A program made the position numbers and the translations under genes. Below are positions 59,063 through 64,000 of a stretch of 64,000 nt of DNA, one piece after another. Origin of the DNA: Dictyophora rubrovolvata (lineage: Eukaryota > Basidiomycota > Agaricomycetes > Phallales > Phallaceae); assembly GCA_029959195.1 (NCBI GenBank), contig CP114123.1:1984001-2048000 (forward strand), read 5' to 3'. Position 1 is the stretch's first letter. Each line of letters starts with the position of its first letter. The notes under the pieces are model-generated. The model was not told where the DNA came from, did not search any database, and saw only the letters and a list, made by a program, of their open reading frames with translations.

Positions 59063-60776
59063 ATGAACAATAATACCACCGATGTTACCTCTATCAGTAG
59101 TGCGACGGTCACTTCAGAATTGATTCAAATAGCATATCTAAAGTGGGTTTCCATCCTGAATATTTGATATTTATTTGGCCATAGGGTGTTAGTCATGTCT
59201 CCATACTTGTTAACATTGCCACTACAGGTATGCTATCCAATATTTAATAAACTAAATGAATGTTGAAAGTGATATGTCAGCACTCTTTGCTTACACTATG
59301 GTTCTGGCTATACCACAGGAGATGGTATATATGTGGTTATCACCAAAACCTTTCAGCATTCCAAATTTGCTTTACGCTTTTACAAGATATGCAAGTTTTA
59401 TTGATCAAGCACTGACTTCCTGGTTAGGCTTTTTGCCAGTAAGCAGAAGTATTCTAAAGAGTCTGCCAAGCAGTATTAACCATTTCTTCCTTGCAGACAG
59501 GAAGGTAAGATATTATAATTATCGGAAGATTAGGAAATTCAGAAAGTACAAAAGCTTGTGCGACAATGTAGCCAATGTAGGGAATGCTGCACTCATTTTG
59601 ACATATATTGGTCTTCAAGGTTGGTGTAGTACATGATTTGTGTGAATGCCCTTGAGATTATTTGTTTAGGCTTGTTGGTCGCTCGAGCATACTCATTGTG
59701 TCAAGGGAACAAGGTTGTGGCTGGAATTTTGGCCTTCTTTTTTGGGGGAGGACTTATTTTATTGCTTTATAGTAAGAATTCCCATTGCAGCGAGAACACA
59801 CAGTGAACTCCTCATCTTTTTCAGGAGTAATAACATCTGCTGGATGTGTTCAAAGGTCTGGAATTATCAATATTCAATTTACGCTAAATCTTGTTCTCAA
59901 TTTTTTTGCTAGTGTTCCTGGTAGGTCTGAGTAAACATTGCTAGTTACGAATGGGCCTAAATGTGATATTATTTTATCGAAGAACCCCTAGTGGCCTTGG
60001 CTGGAAATGTCTGTACTCTCTCGACTGACCTGGTTGTCTTTTGCGTTTGCTTATGGAAGGTCTGGGATACATGGAAGTTAAAGCGTGAAACAGGCATTAG
60101 AAGTGACAATGACCTTGTTTCAGTGCTACTCAAACAAAGTATGTTTCAATTACATCCTTGGTGAATTTGTGTTTACATTATAATGAATTAGCTATTTCGA
60201 GGTTTTGGTGAGTCTGAACAATGAAGAATCCTTTTTCATGATTTATTTTGGTCTTCAAAGCTTCGTCATTGTTATTATCATCACTTTTCTAATTATTGAG
60301 CAAGTAAGAATAATGTAAAACTGATTGTACCTTCTACTGACTTCTAAATGCAGGTTGAGAATAGCGTAAGTACACTCATAAATGAAGTACTAAGTCATAA
60401 TAGTCTAAACTGAACTTCAAATCCATGCTACATCAGATTGCAATAGATATCTTAAGCGATATTCAACAGAGGTATGTATGGTCATTTCTGTCCTTATCCT
60501 AATGACATTATTTGATCTTTAATTTCAAGTATTTCGGCTATTTTAATTGCCGATTTTACTTTAGATCTTCGTCAACGAAATTCCGCAGCATTTCAAGCCA
60601 CAAACATAACATTACCAACCATTCAAATTTCAAGTGTGGCGAATTATATACACCAATCAATCCTTGTGGAAATGGGTGATCATGAAATGCCAATACATGC
60701 AAGGGCTGAGGGTGAGGACGATCCCTCGACGGGATCTCCGGACATCGAAACTGGACATGATGAAGAGTCGACTTAG
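59063..60776 (+). CDS. DUF6533-type seven-helix membrane protein, copy 5
   Basis: Fourteen exons: 59063-59142, 59193-59227, 59281-59438, 59497-59504, 59555-59619, 59670-59771, 59825-59855, 59913-59920, 59983-60138, 60192-60207, 60261-60303, 60354-60365, 60437-60471 and 60530-60776, 331 aa with the frame intact throughout. The N-terminus MNNNTTDVTSISSATVTSEL is glycosylatable. The DUF6533 core is IPQEMVYMWLSPKPFSIPNL...TRYASF, followed by LLVARAYSLCQGNKVVAG, TDLVVFCVCLWKVWDTWKLK and a last helix ISAILIADFTLDLRQRN. The acidic tail ends IETGHDEEST. It is the clearest model for the family. Confidence 0.85.
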
Positions 60777-61275
60777 GGTCGGCGCTCAGTTTTGGCGTAC
60801 CATGGGCACAAAACTTGGTGTCAGGAGTGGATGGATTCTAGGCCTTACCATACATTTATAACGCTATGCGGACATAGATATGAAACCTTGTTATTTATAA
60901 CTCTTACACCACCCACCCTAGAAAAGTGACTCGCGTTTTGTTTTTTACTGTGTCATTTATTGAACAAGGTACTTTAATAGCTATAAACTTCCCGGCTCCT
61001 TTTTTATACACCTGCAGCTCATTATCTTCAAACACTCGCTATCATTTCAAAAACGTCCTGATATATTATATTTAGAATTGCTATAATTGCTATAAGGATA
61101 AAAGAGTGAAAGAAATCAAGCGTAAGGAAAATGTCCGATTACAGGCACTATGAGTACTTTCGTACACGTATAGCATATGCACTTGCGCATGCAAATCCGG
61201 ATTCCGTAAGAGGACGCAGAGTTTGATCTAGAAGAACCGGAACCGGAAGAACCTGAACCTGATCTCGAACCAGAA

Positions 61276-62040
61276 CTACTGCACCGGGAGAACTAATTGG
61301 AAGATCTTGATGGTTCTAATTTCGAAATAAGCGTTGTCGTATCCTGATGGAGGACCGATTACGAAGTCGTTGTGACATACGCCTTGACATGTCTCATTGA
61401 ACACTTTGGGATTGCCTGCACTGTAAAGAAAGAAAAGAATTATTAAAAGGTGTGGTAATCCGACATGATCGAAAGCTTGCAAGTCCCCGCATAGTGTGAC
61501 GTCGAGAATGAGCTCTTGAGCACCGAAGAATTCGTCAATGTTGCATCCGGAATTGGTATAGTTGAATCGCGGCTCGCCGATCGTAATGGTATCTAGCGAA
61601 GTAACGGTGTTATCGCTAAGTGCGGGAGGTATACTTGCACGCTGTACAAAAAATAATTTAATTGACACAATGATGTACACAGCACACGCCAAGATGCCTT
61701 ACCGGGGAGAACCAGATGGAAATATAAGAATCGGCATATTCGGTGACGAACATTCCTCTGCCGTTTTCAGATTGTTGGCTGAATGCACCTGAGCTGTTAT
61801 CAGACACGGTGCAGCCTTGGTTGTTGCAGAGCAGTCGGGCGAGATGTTACCAGTGAATATGGCGGATTTGTTGAGGTTGTATCACTGCTATAAGATACAT
61901 AGGATACATAGGATAAACATAAGTATGAGGATGGACTAGGTGGCCCTACACGAAGGCCCAACAAGCGAAAGAACGTACCTAGTTGGTGTGAGAGGATGCT
62001 TGATTTAAATTGGCTTGATTGACCTGACCCCACTACGCGG
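61276..62040 (-). pseudogene. GPI-type GH16 beta-glucanase fragment, copy 2 (C-terminal half)
   Basis: Exons read NGRGMFVTEYADSYISIWFS, then ASIPPALSDNTVTSLDT and NYTNSGCNIDEFFGAQELIL, and after an intron NPKVFNETCQGVCHNDFVIG and YDNAYFEIRTIKIF. These align with the C-terminal half of the GH16 at 43.9 kb; the catalytic part is missing apart from a trace (VNQANLNQASSHTN). A frame change before the Ser/Gly linker cuts off the GPI signal, whose sequence persists to about 61.2 kb. Tail-to-tail with DUF6533 copy 5. Confidence 0.8.
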
Positions 62041-62339
62041 GCTAAACACTACCATAAATCAGAAAAAAAAACGAGTAAAACATGAGTCTATTAGATCGGA
62101 CGAACCTGCGTGTGATTTATTTGCCCCAAGTAAGACAGTGCAAGCTACGGTAGAGCAGACTATTACATATAAACCAAATCGTGTTAAGTAACATAAAACA
62201 TCTGTCCCCTTATTTGGGGTGAGGCGAGTCCTTCGGGACGGCGCTACTGCCTTGTGGTGGAAGTGAGAATAGGTGGTTAATCGTCTAACGCCTCGTGCGG
62301 ATTTGTTTTTTCTTCTTCGTTTCACGTCCAGAGGGTAGG

Positions 62340-62930
62340 GGACGTCCTGTTGCAAGTGTGCCGTGTTGTTCGTCCCGTATTATCTACAAAAGTCCAAGCA
62401 CTTTTCGTTGTTTGGACGAACCTGCATCCAAACGGCGCATGCTTTCCCTTCTCCAAACGATGGAGTACTGGTTCGTCATTGTTTTTGAAATCGTTGTTCT
62501 GCGTGTCAATCGACTTTTATTTCCCTATTTTTACGTGGCAGAAGATTTTATTGACGGATGGTGGAATGATTATACTCGACGACGGTCGGACGGACCAGTT
62601 CTCAAGTGATTGCAAACTCCACAAGGTAAATCCTTGACTATTTAGTTTTCTAGTCTCGTCAGTGTTTTCTGAAATCACGAATACCAAAAATCAAACGAAC
62701 TCCCGCCTCTTCCTCCTTACTCTGAAAACTATCTCCCAGCGTATTTTGAGTCTATCGTTCCTACCAGTAATCTGTCTCATATAGTATACTCACAGAGTCT
62801 GCGATACGCACATGAACAACGAAACCTGCGAAATACCCGTCCCTTGAGCACAGCCATCCAATTGCGTCCCGTCGAGAATGAAATCGATGCTGGTACGAAA
62901 CCAGTCTTGGCTCTTTTCTCTTCAAAGTAG
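62340..62930 (+). pseudogene. M family remnant M8, opposite orientation
   Basis: The plus strand reads VVLRVNRLLFPYFYVAEDFI and DGWWNDYTRRRSDGPVL, matching the helix and stop-transfer of M2 (RGIVNRWWNNNRQRQTGSPL), with a frame change before the donor near 62625. After an intron with the family-typical atcacgaata, ELPPLPPYSENYLPAYFES and AIQLRPVENEIDAG follow, the two tail motifs of the family. The ectodomain is missing. Confidence 0.65.
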
Positions 62931-63335
62931 CTCGAACGATTCCAAGACGATAGATGAGCCACTAGCACGTAATTGGAATATCGGTTCATCAGATTCAAAC
63001 TCCAATTCAAAATTTAAGGCCTGAGATTGATCCAACGAGCTGAAATGTCACACATGTCACATTCAACACAGGCCTTGCAAAAAAACACTCGTCTTGTCTA
63101 CTGGAAACCTTTCATTGATTGGGTCACCCGTCTCAGTCGCCCATGTCGCCACGACCTCGGACCAACTGTAACTGTCAGAACGTGCTAGACGTTTCTTCCA
63201 GGCTCTACGATACTCTCCACAAACCATTGTTAGTGAGTACATAAACCTTCGGTCTCTACGCTCGAGTCCAACTTAAATTACAAAAAGTAACTTTTGCGAC
63301 GAGCCTCCACTTGAACTACTACTCATCTCACAACA

Positions 63336-63655
63336 ACGTCTCTCTCACAAACATTCTTCAACAAGTTCCGCCCCTTCTTCACACTCTTCGACGACGTGGC
63401 CCGTTCATCTCGATCGCCATGCTCATTCCCAACAATATACCGCCACTTCGCGCCATTCGACAACTTTGTTCAATCCCGCCACCCAACCTTAGACTTGTCA
63501 GAGCACGACAATGGTTATATATATTGTTGAAGCTGAAGCTTAAAGTTCCAGGTGTCAAAAAAGAGAATCTTGAGGTTAGAGTTGGGGATAATGGGCGTAC
63601 TTTGACCATTGAAGGGAAGGTTCTGGCTAGGGCTTATAAAAACGATGGATATTGG
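63336..63655 (+). pseudogene. Hsp20 pseudogene, start codon lost and 3' end deleted
   Basis: ACG replaces the ATG (63336) ahead of SLSQTFFNKFRPFFTLFDDV-type sequence. The frame is interrupted between the HDNGY and VKKENLEVRVGDNGRTLTIE segments, and the gene stops at AYKNDG, where it is joined to sequence corresponding to 38.62 kb, 240 bp beyond the end of the intact gene. The promoter is recognisable (gctagacgtttcttccaggc; ccacaaaccattgttagtga). Confidence 0.85.
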
Positions 63656-63664
63656 AATAGTTTT

Positions 63665-64000
63665 GTTTTAAATCAACATAATTTCAGAAACAGAGTTAGA
63701 CGAAACTGGTACTCAGTACTCATTGTAGTTATAGGACGAGCCGATCGCCCAAGTGCCGTACCAGAACACGCGTTGGAGTGCAGTACTGCCTTCGCTGCCA
63801 CGTTAGAAAAGAAATGAGCTCTTCAGCGCGTACTATGTCAAATGGATAGATGTGATTGGCAGGTGCAAGACGTACAAGTTCCCACATGCTATGAATCGAT
63901 AAAGGATACGCTTTCCAAGCCATCGCTGACGGAAGAATCCGTTTGTATTGCGTCCAAAGTTGGCATAATTATTGAGCTATGAGTGGTTGATTGTATCAAC
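63665..64000. repeat. Hsp20 3' block, continuing past the right edge
   Basis: Matches 38.62-38.95 kb (tcaacataatttca; gacgaaactggt; gcaagacgtacaagttccca). The LANIELRI-type piece would follow outside the window. Confidence 0.7.

Noticed and set aside
60634-60861. Alternative frame over the last exon of DUF6533 copy 5
   Set aside because: The splice-consistent frame ending GHDEEST is the one conserved in copies 2 and 3.

Overview
The window is nuclear DNA of a filamentous basidiomycete, most likely an Agaricomycete mushroom. Genes are cut by many introns of about 50-60 nt, and the families present (a DUF6533-type seven-helix membrane family, GPI-type GH16 glucanases, Hsp20 proteins with an alanine/asparagine-rich loop, PRMT3, CCDC25/Jlp2) fit that group. 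All genes were read by eye from splice sites and homology; no search was run.

The left end (1-2 kb) is ordinary conserved sequence: the 5' half of a PRMT3-type arginine methyltransferase (minus strand) diverges from a complete CCDC25/Jlp2-type gene. Other single-copy genes are a 12-exon Q/P-rich zinc-finger protein (8.8-11.1 kb, minus) and a small four-exon zinc-finger protein (46.5-47.0 kb, plus).

The rest is a birth-and-death landscape of five interleaved families. (1) Five DUF6533-type membrane protein genes (5.9, 15.4, 22.2, 41.8 and 59.1 kb), each modelled with 14 exons including micro-exons of 8, 8, 16 and 12 nt. (2) Three six-exon genes for an unrecognised soluble protein of about 180 aa (4.0, 13.9 and 28.7 kb). 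(3) Six long copies plus two remnants of a single-pass membrane protein family with a Ser/Pro-rich tail, called here the M family (30.8, 32.9, 36.3, 49.1, 51.0, 53.8, 56.2 and 62.3 kb). (4) One intact Hsp20 gene with a perfect heat-shock element (37.7 kb), two clear pseudogenes, one exon fragment and an orphan heat-shock promoter. (5) Two decayed GPI-type GH16 genes (43.9 and 61.3 kb).

Segmental duplication explains much of the layout. A block [decayed upstream gene X > DUF6533 gene > GH16 tail-to-tail] occurs at about 41-45 kb and again at 58-62 kb; copies at 15-18 kb and 22-25 kb keep the first two parts. Another block joins Hsp20 to a decayed reading frame (37.7-39.1, 51.4-52.4, 63.3-64.0 kb). 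A third block lies 3' of M genes (40.4, 45.4, 48.3, 53.4 kb). Non-coding mobile DNA includes a 130-bp MITE with perfect 20-bp inverted ends in a DUF6533 promoter and a foldback element at 55.2-55.7 kb. I saw no retroelement, rRNA, tRNA or CRISPR array.
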